From positions 1 through 64,000 of the forward strand of contig NZ_JAASTT010000017.1 of the NCBI RefSeq assembly GCF_014322795.1: a stretch of DNA of 64,000 nt, given 5' to 3'. The position numbers and the translations under genes are program-made. Positions 27,594 through 36,234 of this stretch are shown here, piece by piece. A model generated the notes under the pieces. That model was given only the letters and a program-made list of their open reading frames with translations, had not been told where the DNA came from and made no database searches. This DNA is from Paenilisteria portnoyi (GTDB taxonomy: Bacteria; Bacillota; Bacilli; Lactobacillales; Listeriaceae). Every line of letters begins with the position of its first letter. Positions within the stretch are counted from its first letter, which is position 1.

Positions 27594-27695
27594 GTCTTTT
27601 TTTACTGATTTGATGAGCATCACGACAAAGCCAAGGAGTGATACAGTAAATGTACCAAGCCCGAGCATAAGTGTTAGTGTCTCAGCAACAGACAT
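27585..27695 (-). CDS. small holin-like toxin peptide (type I TA toxin)
   Basis: 36 residues: MSVAETLTLMLGLGTFTVSL, then a continued membrane helix and the basic tail KSVKKDKK. It has the features of the putative holin-like toxin family (BsrE/BsrH-like): a short polar start, one membrane-spanning helix and a lysine-rich end. AAAGGAA lies 10 nt before ATG. Such peptides depolarise or perturb the membrane unless the antisense RNA destroys their mRNA. The convergent RNA at 27470 is the expected antitoxin. The stretch from 27700 to 27862 contains its leader; a weak TATACT near 27800 on the minus strand could be its -10. Confidence 0.72.
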   Translation of the reverse strand: MSVAETLTLMLGLGTFTVSLLGFVVMLIKSVKKDKK

Positions 27696-27862
27696 CAATT
27701 AGGCGTTTCCTTTCTACAGATTTTAGTACCTATTTGCATAAGCACCACCACCTCTCGATTAGATCGGCCACCATCTTTTCACTTCTCTACAGGGTTAGTA
27801 TATCAGAAATAGCATAGCAGTGCGGTGTAACTTATTTCAATGTTGGGAGGAGACGATGTTTT

Positions 27863-28663
27863 ATGCAGAAAATAATTATTAATGCGGATGATTTCGGGAT
27901 GTCGAAAGGGATTAATTATGGTGTTATGGAGGCATATTTGAACGGGATTGTGAGTTCGACGCTGTTGATGCCGAATTTGGAGGCTGCGGAACATGCGGTG
28001 AAGTTGGCGAAAGCGGCATGCCCTGATTTATTTATTGGGCAACATACGAATTTTTTACTTGGGAAACCGTGTTCTGATCCTGCTAAAATTCCTTCGATGG
28101 TTGATAAAAACGGGGATTTTCATCGCTCGGCGTATTATCGGAGTGGAAAAGGGCATTTTGTGTATGATGAGGTATGCTTGGAAACGATTGCGCAGATGGG
28201 GCGTTTTAAGGAGTTGCTTGGTCATTTTCCAGAGCATATTGATTGTCATGCAGTTGGTGACGAGGTTGTGGATCAGGCGTTTTATGATATTGCGCTGGAA
28301 TATGGGATACATACGACATTGAAATATAGCGGTGACAAGGTTTGGCCGTCATTGCCGGGATATGTGGAAACGGGATTGCTTTTGGAGGTTAATGGGTTGC
28401 CGTTTATTGAGAATGGGACGCTGGTGGAGAATTTTTTGCGGGATGATTTTGGGCTGCTTAGGCAGGATTCGGAAAAAGTGATTGAGATGCATTTTGATGC
28501 GGGATTTTTGGATCAGTTTGTGCTGGATAATTCGTCCATGACGACGCCGAGATGTCGGGAGCTTGCGACACTTTGTGATCCGCGGGTTCGTGAGTGGTTC
28601 GATGTGAACGGACTCGAGCGGATTCATTTTGGGGACTTGAAATTGGGTGATTTTAGCGGATGA
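27863..28663 (+). CDS. chbG: ChbG/YdjC family carbohydrate deacetylase
   Basis: 266 residues with the YdjC-fold metal site: INADDFGMSKGIN near the start, a His in IGQHTNF, and the His-rich segment HIDCHAVGDEVV around residue 125. ChbG removes an N-acetyl group from chitobiose or chitobiose-6-phosphate. With the secreted chitinase 1.6 kb upstream, a chitin-oligosaccharide role is reasonable, although no chb PTS is present. ATG with GGAGGAGACG upstream. The stop overlaps the ATG of crcB1 (ATGA), so the fluoride channel genes are translationally coupled to it. Confidence 0.9.
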   Translation: MQKIIINADDFGMSKGINYGVMEAYLNGIVSSTLLMPNLEAAEHAVKLAKAACPDLFIGQHTNFLLGKPCSDPAKIPSMVDKNGDFHRSAYYRSGKGHFVYDEVCLETIAQMGRFKELLGHFPEHIDCHAVGDEVVDQAFYDIALEYGIHTTLKYSGDKVWPSLPGYVETGLLLEVNGLPFIENGTLVENFLRDDFGLLRQDSEKVIEMHFDAGFLDQFVLDNSSMTTPRCRELATLCDPRVREWFDVNGLERIHFGDLKLGDFSG

Positions 28664-29073
28664 AGCGGTTTTTGATGATTGGTGTTGCGGGAATGGCGGG
28701 TGCGCTGTGTCGCTATTTTGTTGGAATGGGGATTGGTGTGTTTTGGGGAGCTGATTTTCCGCTGGGGACGTTGATTGTGAATCTGAGTGGGTGTTTTGTG
28801 CTTGGATTTTTCACGACGTATTTGTTTCGGTTGACGATTTTGAATACGGATTTGGTGATTGCGATTGGAACGGGATTTTTAGGGGCGTATACGACTTTTT
28901 CGACGTTTAGTTTGGAGACGGTACGGTTGTTTGAGTCGGGAGATGCGATATTGGCGGTTACATATTTAGGGTTGAGTTTTCTCGGCGGGAACTTGTTGTC
29001 GTGGCTGGGTTTTACGCTCGGTGAACGGCGATTCGTGCGCAAAAGAGAAGCGGTCAAGGAGGGCGATTTGTGA
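28660..29073 (+). CDS. crcB: fluoride channel subunit CrcB/Fluc 1
   Basis: 137 residues with four membrane helices. Family motifs: GMAGALCRYF, PLGTLIVNLSGCFVLGF and the pore segment GFLGAYTTFSTFSLET, with the TTFSTF phenylalanine box. Fluc channels expel fluoride as dimers with inverted topology. Firmicutes often encode two different subunits, as here. Overlaps chbG by 4 bp and the next crcB by 4 bp. No fluoride riboswitch was seen upstream of the operon. Confidence 0.95.
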   Translation: MKRFLMIGVAGMAGALCRYFVGMGIGVFWGADFPLGTLIVNLSGCFVLGFFTTYLFRLTILNTDLVIAIGTGFLGAYTTFSTFSLETVRLFESGDAILAVTYLGLSFLGGNLLSWLGFTLGERRFVRKREAVKEGDL

Positions 29074-29435
29074 TGTGGATGGATGTGATTTCCATTGCGA
29101 TTGGTGCTTTCTTTGGAGCGAATGCGCGATATTGGCTATCAACTTGGATAAAAAACCGTGTAAAATGGGATTTTCCGATGGCGACGTTGCTTATTAATTT
29201 GGCGGGTGCATTTGTGCTGGGCTTTGTCGTGCAGTTGCAGTTGTCGTTTGATTGGAATTTGCTATGGACGACGGGATTTTTAGGGGCGTTTACGACTTTT
29301 TCGACGTTTAAATTGGAAAGTGTGCAGTTACACGCTGAGCGAAAGTGGAAAAAAGCGATTTTGTACCAAGTCGTGACGTATTCGGCGGGCTTGGCGCTGG
29401 TCGTTGCGGGGATGTTTTTAGGATCGATATTATAA
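29070..29435 (+). CDS. crcB: fluoride channel subunit CrcB/Fluc 2
   Basis: 121 residues, four membrane helices, with GAFFGANARYWLSTW, MATLLINLAGAFVLGF and GFLGAFTTFSTFKLES. It is probably the partner of CrcB1 in a heterodimeric fluoride channel, one subunit inserted in each orientation; the positive charges near the ends differ between the two. GTG 29070 or ATG 29073 starts it, behind AAGGAGGG. Last gene of the chbG-crcB-crcB operon. Confidence 0.95.
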   Translation: MMWMDVISIAIGAFFGANARYWLSTWIKNRVKWDFPMATLLINLAGAFVLGFVVQLQLSFDWNLLWTTGFLGAFTTFSTFKLESVQLHAERKWKKAILYQVVTYSAGLALVVAGMFLGSIL

Positions 29436-29757
29436 CAAAGAAGTGTGCGCTAATCATCACTGTAAGGTGGTACCAATGTCAAGGACACTTGTAAAAAAGA
29501 ATGAAGCACTTGCTAGAAGATGGTTTCTGTATTGTACAGGAGCCATCTTTTTGAGATTCCATTGATAGCGATAATTATTATAGTAAATCATATAGTGTCT
29601 ATTTTCGATTTCAGGTGGCTAGGGGTATCAAAGGAACGAGAATCAATGTCATCTTTAAAATGGCCTAAGTAGTGGTATTTTTTAAGAGTTTTTGATAGAT
29701 AGAGCTAGTGTAATGGCTTCTTTGATCGGAGTGAATAAAGGCGTCTGTGTGTAAGTT
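29436..29757. other. gap with one terminator
   Basis: AAGATGG and CCATCTTTTT (29518-29552) form a rightward terminator for the crcB operon. AAGGTGGTACC at 29464-29474 vaguely resembles a T-box core, but nothing else supports a riboswitch. The remainder is AT-rich with no convincing ORF. Confidence 0.5.
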
Positions 29758-30033
29758 ATGTTTCCGTTTTTTGAATTTTTTAATCGGTTGTATCGCAATG
29801 GTTTGAAGGAGGTGCCAGTGGAGATTGATTACGTGGCGACGAGTCCAAAACGTTTATACAGTAAAATGTATGAAAAGCGTCATTTATCGCGGGCGGATGA
29901 GGTTCGGGTTGTGATGGATGGCGGATTTAATATGTTGGAAACGATTAGTCAACTTGGAAAATTAGATGCGGAACGTGGCGAGAATAAGTGGTCGCTGAGT
30001 ATTCAGACGCATAAATTAGCGGGTATTGAATAA
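29758..30033 (+). CDS. conserved-looking small protein of unknown function
   Basis: 91 residues, cytoplasmic, no membrane segment. Segments such as VEIDYVATSPKRLYSKMYEK, HLSRADEVRVVMDGG and KWSLSIQTHKLAGIE look like a folded alpha/beta domain. I do not recognise the family. The start is ATG 29758 with no clear ribosome-binding site; GGAGGTG at 29808-29814 lies inside the frame and could serve a shorter form starting at GTG 29818. Flanked by terminators on both sides, so it is monocistronic. Confidence 0.55.
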   Translation: MFPFFEFFNRLYRNGLKEVPVEIDYVATSPKRLYSKMYEKRHLSRADEVRVVMDGGFNMLETISQLGKLDAERGENKWSLSIQTHKLAGIE

Positions 30034-30043
30034 ATTATAAAAA

Positions 30044-30097
30044 TAAAGCTTATCCTGAGGAGCGCTGAAATTTGCGTTAAGGATAAGCTTTGTTTTT
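30044..30097. terminator. bidirectional terminator
   Basis: AAAGCTTATCC / GGATAAGCTTTG with T7 to the right and A-rich sequence to the left. It serves the convergent genes at 29758 and 30098. Confidence 0.8.
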
Positions 30098-30436
30098 TTA
30101 TGCCTCATTTTCGTCTTGTTCCAGCTCTAGGTTGAGGAAATATGAAATAACGGTTCGGATAATAACGATTAGTGCTAGACTAAATAAGTCTTGGATTGTG
30201 GGTTTGAGAATAGATTCGATGATGTCGGAAACGATGAGGATTTCTAAGCTGAATAAAATGTAGCTACTAAGATCATTTTTGGTTTTGAAAATGGCTTTTT
30301 TCAAATTAGGTGTTCTCCGAAGCGTCAAGCGAATGACTTTGACGATGCATAGTACGACACCTAAAAGTAGAAGAAGCATAGCTAGGATATCGAGTCCTTG
30401 TGTTATTATTTCAAAAAATGGATAGAAAAAGTTCAT
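30098..30436 (-). CDS. DUF1622 family membrane protein
   Basis: 112 residues with three hydrophobic helices: FFEIITQGLDILAMLLLLLG, LSSYILFSLEILIVSDII, LFSLALIVIIRTVISYFLNL. It has a basic cytoplasmic loop (RLTLRRTPNLKKAIF) and an acidic tail (LEQDENEA). This matches DUF1622, found widely and without a defined role. ATG 30436 follows AGGGGG by 8 nt. Confidence 0.82.
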   Translation of the reverse strand: MNFFYPFFEIITQGLDILAMLLLLLGVVLCIVKVIRLTLRRTPNLKKAIFKTKNDLSSYILFSLEILIVSDIIESILKPTIQDLFSLALIVIIRTVISYFLNLELEQDENEA

Positions 30437-30635
30437 TTTGCGCACCCCCTTTTGTTTTTGTTGTATAACTAGTATATCCTATTTTTGATGGGAACCTTGC
30501 TTTGTGGAATCATTTATTTCTGATAGGTAGAAACTTTTGATAAAATAGCGTTATTTAGCAAGTGAGCGTGTAGTATAGAGGTGTAGCTAGATGTATGGAC
30601 GTGTGCCTTTATGAGATATGAGAGGAGTGTTTTGA

Positions 30636-33600
30636 ATGATGAAAAAAAGAATGAAGATGCCATTTGTTATTCTTCTGATTTTTACGATTACGATGATTGG
30701 ACCGATAAATAGTGCGGGGCTTGGTAGTTGGTTTTCGACTGAGGTTTCGGCTGGGACTGGGTTATCGCTTGTGGTGGATAAGCCGAAGCAGACGGAGAAT
30801 CGCCAGTTTAGTTTGACTGTAAAAGACGATACGGCGCTGAGTTATTCGGATGATCCGCCGAGTGATGAGGATGCGGTGAATGCTGTTTCTATTGCGATTC
30901 CGGTTGGGATGGTTTTGGATTTGGCGGCAACGCAGGAGCATAATGCTGCGAAAAATGCGGCGACGCTTGATTTTGATGAGGAGTCTGGGATAGCTCAGGT
31001 GACTTGGAATAGTGAAGCGACGGAGCATGTCTATGACTTACTTTTGACGGCTGAAAAGGCGCAGAGTTATGCGATGCAGGCGGTGAGATATGATGCAGAG
31101 GGTAATGAAGTGGAGTCGGGCGTTGTGACGGTTGCTGTTGAGCCAGAACAGGTGGAAGCGGTGACGCCGAAAGTAGAGGAAGAAGAGGCTGTGGCGTCGG
31201 TAATTCCAAAAGTAGCGCCAAGAATTGCGGAGGAAATAGTGACTTTTGCTGATGCTGAGGACCCGAGTGTGGCGAATGTGAGCACGCTGACGGAGTTTCA
31301 TAATGCGATGATGAATAAGGATATTGCGACGATTAACGTTTTAGCGGATATTAATTATGCGGCGTTTTCTGCGGCAGATGCGAGTCCAACGAATACGGGT
31401 GCTTACTATCAAAGGATGCCAGAACGTCCGTTTACGATAAATGGGAATGGGCACACGATTGATTTTAGAAACCAGTCTTATGCACCGACAGACACGTATT
31501 CTTTGCCAAAAGTGGTGACGTTTAATGATTTGAATACGTATGGGAAAAATTACTATGGATTTTATACGGATAATTCAGCTGGTGGAACGAATGCTACGAA
31601 TACGATTGTTTATAATAATGTGAACTATCGTGGTTCTCAAGCGATTCATGCTCCAGCGACCACGACTAAAATTTCTGGGAAATCATCTTTTGCGCAGACG
31701 AATAGTTATGTGAGTCCTTTTGATGGTGTGAGCTATACGACACTTGCGAATCAGACGACGTTTGCGGTCGGTGATATGAATATATTAGAGGGCGCGGATG
31801 TGAAAGTAACGAATGAATCGAGTGGCGCGATGTATATTTATACGGGCGGAACGGTAGATATTGCGGAGAACTCGGTTTTGGATATTTATACGTCGGGAAC
31901 GAATTCTACGGTCGCGGATGGTGCGGTTTCAGGAATCACTAGTTACGGAAATATCAATGTACGTAATGGCGCGACGCTGAAGATGGATAATGAGGTTCCT
32001 GCAGCTGGGAAAACGGCGGTTGGCGGGATTTGGATGAACGCTGGTACGTTTAGTGTTTCTAATAATGCGAAAGTGGACATTAAGGCTCGTGGCGCGATGT
32101 ATTACGGTAGCCCGTTTTATATTTATGGTGCGGGCGTCCTAAATGTTAGTGATAATGCGGAGTTTAAGCTGGAAGCGACGGATACTGGGACTTCTACGCA
32201 GGATGTTTTCAGTACGGGAACTGGTACGATTTTGATTGGCAAAGATGGTGTGTTTGATGTTAGTGCGGATGGGACGGGTGCTAAAAACCTGGTTTATCTG
32301 CGTGGAACTTCAAAATTCCAATTTGCGAATGCGAAACGTGTGGATATTAGATTTAATAATGCGAATCCCGCTGCGACGGCTCGTTTGTTGCGGATGGCGG
32401 GGAATTTGGATGTAGATGTTCAGTCGATTCAAGCCTGGAATACAAAAACTTGGACGGATGGTATGGACGATAATTCTAGTTTTCTTTGGAATCCGATGTT
32501 TCAAGTGAAAGTGACATATAGTGCGGCGAACGTAACGGCTGCAACGGGTCAATCGGTAAATGCGGCGACTAAGAATAGTTTTACAACGAACTTTAGAACG
32601 CAAAATTTCAAGCGTGTCCTTTTTGAAGGGATTCCGGATGTGGAAGTAACGATTGGGAATTTGAGTGATAATGAGGAGCGCGAAAATAGCCGAGTGATTA
32701 CTGGGAAAGCGAATCCGGGTGCTTCGGTGCAACTTTCAGGTGATCCTGCGATTCCTGTTGGTACGATTGATTCACCGAATGAGGAAAACAAGACGACGAA
32801 GTTTCATTTGATTGCTGATAATGATGGGAATTATCGTTATGAGTTGCCTGCGGGGTCGTTTTTGACGGCTGGTAATACGGTGCAGATTTATGCTTTCTTG
32901 AACGGAAAGGATGCTTCGGCGCAGACGGTTGTTCAAGATGGTACGGCTCCTGAGGTACCCATTTTGGCCGCGATGAAAGATGTCGATGTGGCGGTTAGTG
33001 GGCAAGCGGAGGCTGGCACAACGGTGACGATTTATGACGCGGAGGATGATAGTGCTTTTGTGAGCGGTGTGACGAACGGGACTGGTACTTTTGCAATAAC
33101 GGTTCCTGCTGAAAAACGCCCGATGACGCCGAATAAGGTATATTATGCGGTGGCGAAGGATGGGACTGGAAACACAAGTGTTGCGTCCAATCGGATGACT
33201 GTGGCGGATACAACGGCTCCGACGGCGGATGTGATTAGGCAGTTTGTAACGCTTGGTGATAAGTTCACGACGAATCCGAAGAATCTGGTGGAAAATGTGG
33301 CAGATAACGCTGGAAACGGCGATGATAATATTAGTTATGCGATTACAGAAGTACCCGATGTTTCTAAAATTGGCTATACGACGGCGACGGTGACGTTGAC
33401 GGATGATGCTGGGAATGCCGCGGATTTTGTGATTCCAGTTTTCGTGCAAAATGATAGCTCGATCAAGGATGAAAATTCTTTCTTGCATGCAAATGATTTC
33501 ACGGTAGCGACAGCAGACGTGCCTGTGACATCAGCTGCATTGAAAGATATGGTTTTAGAAATGGCCAATGTACAGGCGTACTTTATTCCAACGGGTGAGA

Positions 33601-34142
33601 GCGTGATGGCTTTTGTTCAGATGACTGGATTTGAGGCGATTACATCGACGCCTGGAAAGTATCAAGTAAAAGTAACGTTGGGTGAGTTAGAGCGTGAGAT
33701 TACTGTCACGGTTTTGGCCGGAACGTTACAATTTAAATCAGCGACACCGGAAATTTCATTTGGGACGGCGGCTATTAGTTCACGCGAGCAGTTTTTGAAG
33801 CCGCAAGATGATGTGAAGTTAACGGTTGAAGATACGCGTTCGGAAGGGACTAACTGGAAACTGACGGCGCAACTTGTTTCTCCACTGGCAACGGCGGACG
33901 GTAAGGAATTAATCAATAGCTTGTTTGTTAGAAATCAGCAAGATGGGACTGTGATTATGACCCCGCTAAATGGTGTGGCAAATGAAATTTTCTCGAATAC
34001 GTCGGGTTCAGATGGCGTAACGGAGATTGATTTAAATACGGCGGATGCTTCTGAGTTAGTACTCAATGTTCGTCCAGGAACGGCGCGTGCGAACAAGGAA
34101 TACAGCACAACGATTCATTGGACATTGGAAGATACGCCTTGA
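30636..34142 (+). CDS. large WxL-domain surface protein
   Basis: 1168 residues. A signal peptide at the N-terminus leads into an Ala/Val/Glu-rich region. Residues ~220-640 resemble a right-handed beta-helix adhesin region, with many Asn/Thr/Gly turns such as GNINVRNGATLKM and GAVSGITSYG. Ig-like modules follow (GKANPGASVQLSG; VAVSGQAEAGTTVTIYD). The C-terminus is a WxL domain with both motifs (TNWKLTAQL; IHWTLEDTP), which binds peptidoglycan noncovalently. The gene stands alone: the DUF916/DUF3324 partner usually found in WxL operons is absent. Likely an adhesin or matrix-binding protein. Confidence 0.88.
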   Translation: MMKKRMKMPFVILLIFTITMIGPINSAGLGSWFSTEVSAGTGLSLVVDKPKQTENRQFSLTVKDDTALSYSDDPPSDEDAVNAVSIAIPVGMVLDLAATQEHNAAKNAATLDFDEESGIAQVTWNSEATEHVYDLLLTAEKAQSYAMQAVRYDAEGNEVESGVVTVAVEPEQVEAVTPKVEEEEAVASVIPKVAPRIAEEIVTFADAEDPSVANVSTLTEFHNAMMNKDIATINVLADINYAAFSAADASPTNTGAYYQRMPERPFTINGNGHTIDFRNQSYAPTDTYSLPKVVTFNDLNTYGKNYYGFYTDNSAGGTNATNTIVYNNVNYRGSQAIHAPATTTKISGKSSFAQTNSYVSPFDGVSYTTLANQTTFAVGDMNILEGADVKVTNESSGAMYIYTGGTVDIAENSVLDIYTSGTNSTVADGAVSGITSYGNINVRNGATLKMDNEVPAAGKTAVGGIWMNAGTFSVSNNAKVDIKARGAMYYGSPFYIYGAGVLNVSDNAEFKLEATDTGTSTQDVFSTGTGTILIGKDGVFDVSADGTGAKNLVYLRGTSKFQFANAKRVDIRFNNANPAATARLLRMAGNLDVDVQSIQAWNTKTWTDGMDDNSSFLWNPMFQVKVTYSAANVTAATGQSVNAATKNSFTTNFRTQNFKRVLFEGIPDVEVTIGNLSDNEERENSRVITGKANPGASVQLSGDPAIPVGTIDSPNEENKTTKFHLIADNDGNYRYELPAGSFLTAGNTVQIYAFLNGKDASAQTVVQDGTAPEVPILAAMKDVDVAVSGQAEAGTTVTIYDAEDDSAFVSGVTNGTGTFAITVPAEKRPMTPNKVYYAVAKDGTGNTSVASNRMTVADTTAPTADVIRQFVTLGDKFTTNPKNLVENVADNAGNGDDNISYAITEVPDVSKIGYTTATVTLTDDAGNAADFVIPVFVQNDSSIKDENSFLHANDFTVATADVPVTSAALKDMVLEMANVQAYFIPTGESVMAFVQMTGFEAITSTPGKYQVKVTLGELEREITVTVLAGTLQFKSATPEISFGTAAISSREQFLKPQDDVKLTVEDTRSEGTNWKLTAQLVSPLATADGKELINSLFVRNQQDGTVIMTPLNGVANEIFSNTSGSDGVTEIDLNTADASELVLNVRPGTARANKEYSTTIHWTLEDTP

Positions 34143-34155
34143 TATAGATATAAAA

Positions 34156-34461
34156 TAGCAAAGAGTCTGGGACATAACTCAGATAAATCGGCGAAAAGCG
34201 CTCGCATTCAGGGGATTTGGCGGACTTCCGGTTCGGCTACGCAATACTTGCTACGCTTAACTTCTTACATGGTCGAGGAAACTACCCTCTCCCTGTTTTC
34301 AGTCATCACATACACCAGTATGCTCCGCTTCCGGCTTCCACCAAATCCCCTGAATACAAACGCTTTCGCTCGATTTGTATAAAGCAAAATTTTTCGTCCT
34401 ACCCGAAGAAATGGGAGGGCGCTTTTGCTTTATATTGAGTTTTGTCCCAGCTTCTTTGCTA
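34156..34461. repeat. 306-bp inverted-repeat element E between convergent genes
   Basis: The ends TAGCAAAGAGTCTGGGACAT.. (34156-34181) and the complement of ..GTCCCAGCTTCTTTGCTA (34436-34461) agree at 23 of 26 positions. Nested palindromes follow, including ATTCAGGGGATTTGG / CCAAATCCCCTGAAT and a GCAAAA/TTTTGC stem. CCAGTATGCTCCGCTTC inside matches repeats A and C. The right end supplies the stop codon of the histidine kinase gene. No transposase; it probably also acts as a two-way terminator. Confidence 0.72.
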
Positions 34462-35508
34462 TTTTGGTAGTTGAATGCTTATTTTTGTTCCCTGGCCTTC
34501 GCTGCTATCAACAGCAATCGTCATTTCGTGAAGATCGGCAATTCGTTTCACAATAGAGAGTCCAAGCCCACTACCGCCGATTTTGGCTTGACGCGAGTGG
34601 TCGGCTTTGTAAAAGCGTTCAAAAATGCGTAATTGGTCTTCTTGGGAAATGCCGATGCCGCTGTCTTGGATGGTTATTTCGGTTTGGTCGTTTTTATTTT
34701 TGGCGAGTGTCACTTGGATTGTGCCATTTTCTGGTGTGAATTTGATCGCGTTATGAAAAAGATTTTGCCAAACTTGGTAGAGTAGGGATTCATCGCCGTA
34801 TATTTTGGTTGGTGTGAGATCGACAATGACGTCTAGTTGCTTGTTTTGCCACTGGGGTTCAGCGGTTAGGATCATGTCGCGGATCTGGTAGTCTAGCCGG
34901 AACTCCGTGGGATTGAGTTTGTAATCGTTTTTTTCTAGCGCGGTTAATTTGAGTAGGTTCTCGCTGATTTTGGAGAGTCTGCTCGTTTCTGCTTGGATGA
35001 TTTCTAGGTAGTGGGTGCGTTTTTCGGTGCTTAGGCTGTTGTCTTGGAGTAGTTTGGTGAAGCCAGAAATCGATGTGAGTGGTGATTGGATTTCGTGGGA
35101 AACGTTGGCGATGAAGTCTTGCCGTAATGTCTCCATTTCACCGAGTTGTTCCGCCATTTTTTCGACTTGAAAAACGGTGTCGCGGATATTGCCGTCGTCC
35201 ATGCGTTGTAAGGGAATTAATAGTTCGCTGACTTGAAAATTACCGCGTCCGATTTCTTCTAAGACCGAGCGGAAAATTTTGAAGTATGTTCGTTCGTGTC
35301 GGAAAAAGTAGCGACTAAGAATGAATCCGATACCAACCATGATAATGATTCCACCGGCTGCAATCGTAGCTTGTTCCCAGATAGTTGGCCAAGAGAAGTT
35401 GAATGTTGCCTTTAACCAAATGAAGATGGCGTAGGAGGCAAGATTAGACAGGACGAAAAAAGTCCCAACTAGGAGGCTGCTGCCAATTCTTTTTAGTTTC
35501 TGGATCAT
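34459..35508 (-). CDS. sensor histidine kinase
   Basis: 349 residues. Two membrane helices (residues ~10-35 and 48-68) flank a very short outside loop. A linker, the phospho-acceptor motif VSHEIQSPLTSI and the ATP-binding boxes (NLFHNAIKFTPENG, GIGISQEDQ, GSGLGLSIVKRI) follow. It is the intramembrane-sensing type often paired with transporters. It overlaps the response regulator transcriptionally, and an ABC exporter precedes both, so envelope stress or drugs may be the signal. Its stop codon lies in element E. Confidence 0.93.
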   Translation of the reverse strand: MIQKLKRIGSSLLVGTFFVLSNLASYAIFIWLKATFNFSWPTIWEQATIAAGGIIIMVGIGFILSRYFFRHERTYFKIFRSVLEEIGRGNFQVSELLIPLQRMDDGNIRDTVFQVEKMAEQLGEMETLRQDFIANVSHEIQSPLTSISGFTKLLQDNSLSTEKRTHYLEIIQAETSRLSKISENLLKLTALEKNDYKLNPTEFRLDYQIRDMILTAEPQWQNKQLDVIVDLTPTKIYGDESLLYQVWQNLFHNAIKFTPENGTIQVTLAKNKNDQTEITIQDSGIGISQEDQLRIFERFYKADHSRQAKIGGSGLGLSIVKRIADLHEMTIAVDSSEGQGTKISIQLPK

Positions 35509-36180
35509 TTAGGATTCCTCCAAGCGATAACCAAGGCCACGAATGGTTCGGATAGAAAAACCGGAAATGTCGGTTGGAAATTTCTCGCGGAGGCGCTTGA
35601 TATGGACGTCTACTGTGCGTTCGTCGCCTTCGTAATCGTAACCCCAGATTTCTTCGATGAGTTGCTCTCTTGAAAAGGTTTTATCGGGATAGCCGGCAAG
35701 ACGAAATAGCAGTTGGAATTCTTTTAGCGGTAGCGTGATAGCACGGTTTTGCAGCATGACGAGCATCTCTTTTTCGTTAAGTGAGATGTTGCCGATGCGG
35801 ATTTCTTGGGTCGCTAGGATTTGGTAGCGTTTCAGAAGGACGCGGATTCTTGCGACTAGTTCTTCTGGTGCAAAAGGTTTGACGACATAATCATCGGCAC
35901 CGAGGCTAAATCCCTTGATTTTCTGCTCGATTTCGCCACGTGCGGTCAGAAAAATGACGGGAATTTCTTGAAAGTTTTTGATGGCGCTACATAGTTCCCA
36001 GCCGTCCATGTTTGGCATCATAATATCGATTATCGCCAAGTCGACCGTCGTTTTTTCAAGGACAGCAAGCGCATCGACTCCATCCTCTGCATTGAAAACG
36101 GTGAAGCCTTCTTTCTCTAAAAAAATGGTGACAAGTTCGCGAATATTGCTATCGTCATCTACCATCAAAATACGGTTCAT
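35509..36180 (-). CDS. OmpR-family response regulator
   Basis: 223 residues. The receiver domain has MVDDDSNIRE, the phospho-acceptor Asp in IIDIMMPNMDGWE, and Lys in VVKPFAPEE. A winged-helix output domain follows (LPLKEFQLLFRLAGYP, RTVDVHIKRLREKF). ATG 36180 follows GGAGGTG by 6 nt; an in-frame TTG 36195 is less likely. Followed immediately by its kinase gene. A 30-bp palindrome lies just before its ribosome-binding site. Confidence 0.94.
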   Translation of the reverse strand: MNRILMVDDDSNIRELVTIFLEKEGFTVFNAEDGVDALAVLEKTTVDLAIIDIMMPNMDGWELCSAIKNFQEIPVIFLTARGEIEQKIKGFSLGADDYVVKPFAPEELVARIRVLLKRYQILATQEIRIGNISLNEKEMLVMLQNRAITLPLKEFQLLFRLAGYPDKTFSREQLIEEIWGYDYEGDERTVDVHIKRLREKFPTDISGFSIRTIRGLGYRLEES

Positions 36181-36196
36181 TGTTTCCACCTCCAAA

Positions 36197-36226
36197 GTAG
36201 CGATATTTCCCGGGAAATATCGCTAC
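36197..36226. repeat. 30-bp perfect palindrome between ABC exporter and response regulator genes
   Basis: GTAGCGATATTTCCC is followed directly by its exact reverse complement GGGAAATATCGCTAC. It shares the TTTCCCGGGAAA core with 21020-21041. On the minus strand it separates the exporter stop from the regulator GGAGG site. As RNA it would fold into a very stable stem that could stop or stabilise the message. Confidence 0.7.
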
Positions 36227-36234
36227 ATTTTTAT

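Noticed and set aside
29464-29474. AAGGTGGTACC resembling a T-box core
   Set aside because: No stem, specifier or matching terminator around it, and the following gene is not amino-acid related.
34217-34438. 73-codon ORF inside element E
   Set aside because: It lies wholly in the inverted-repeat element, is made of its palindromes and has no ribosome-binding site.
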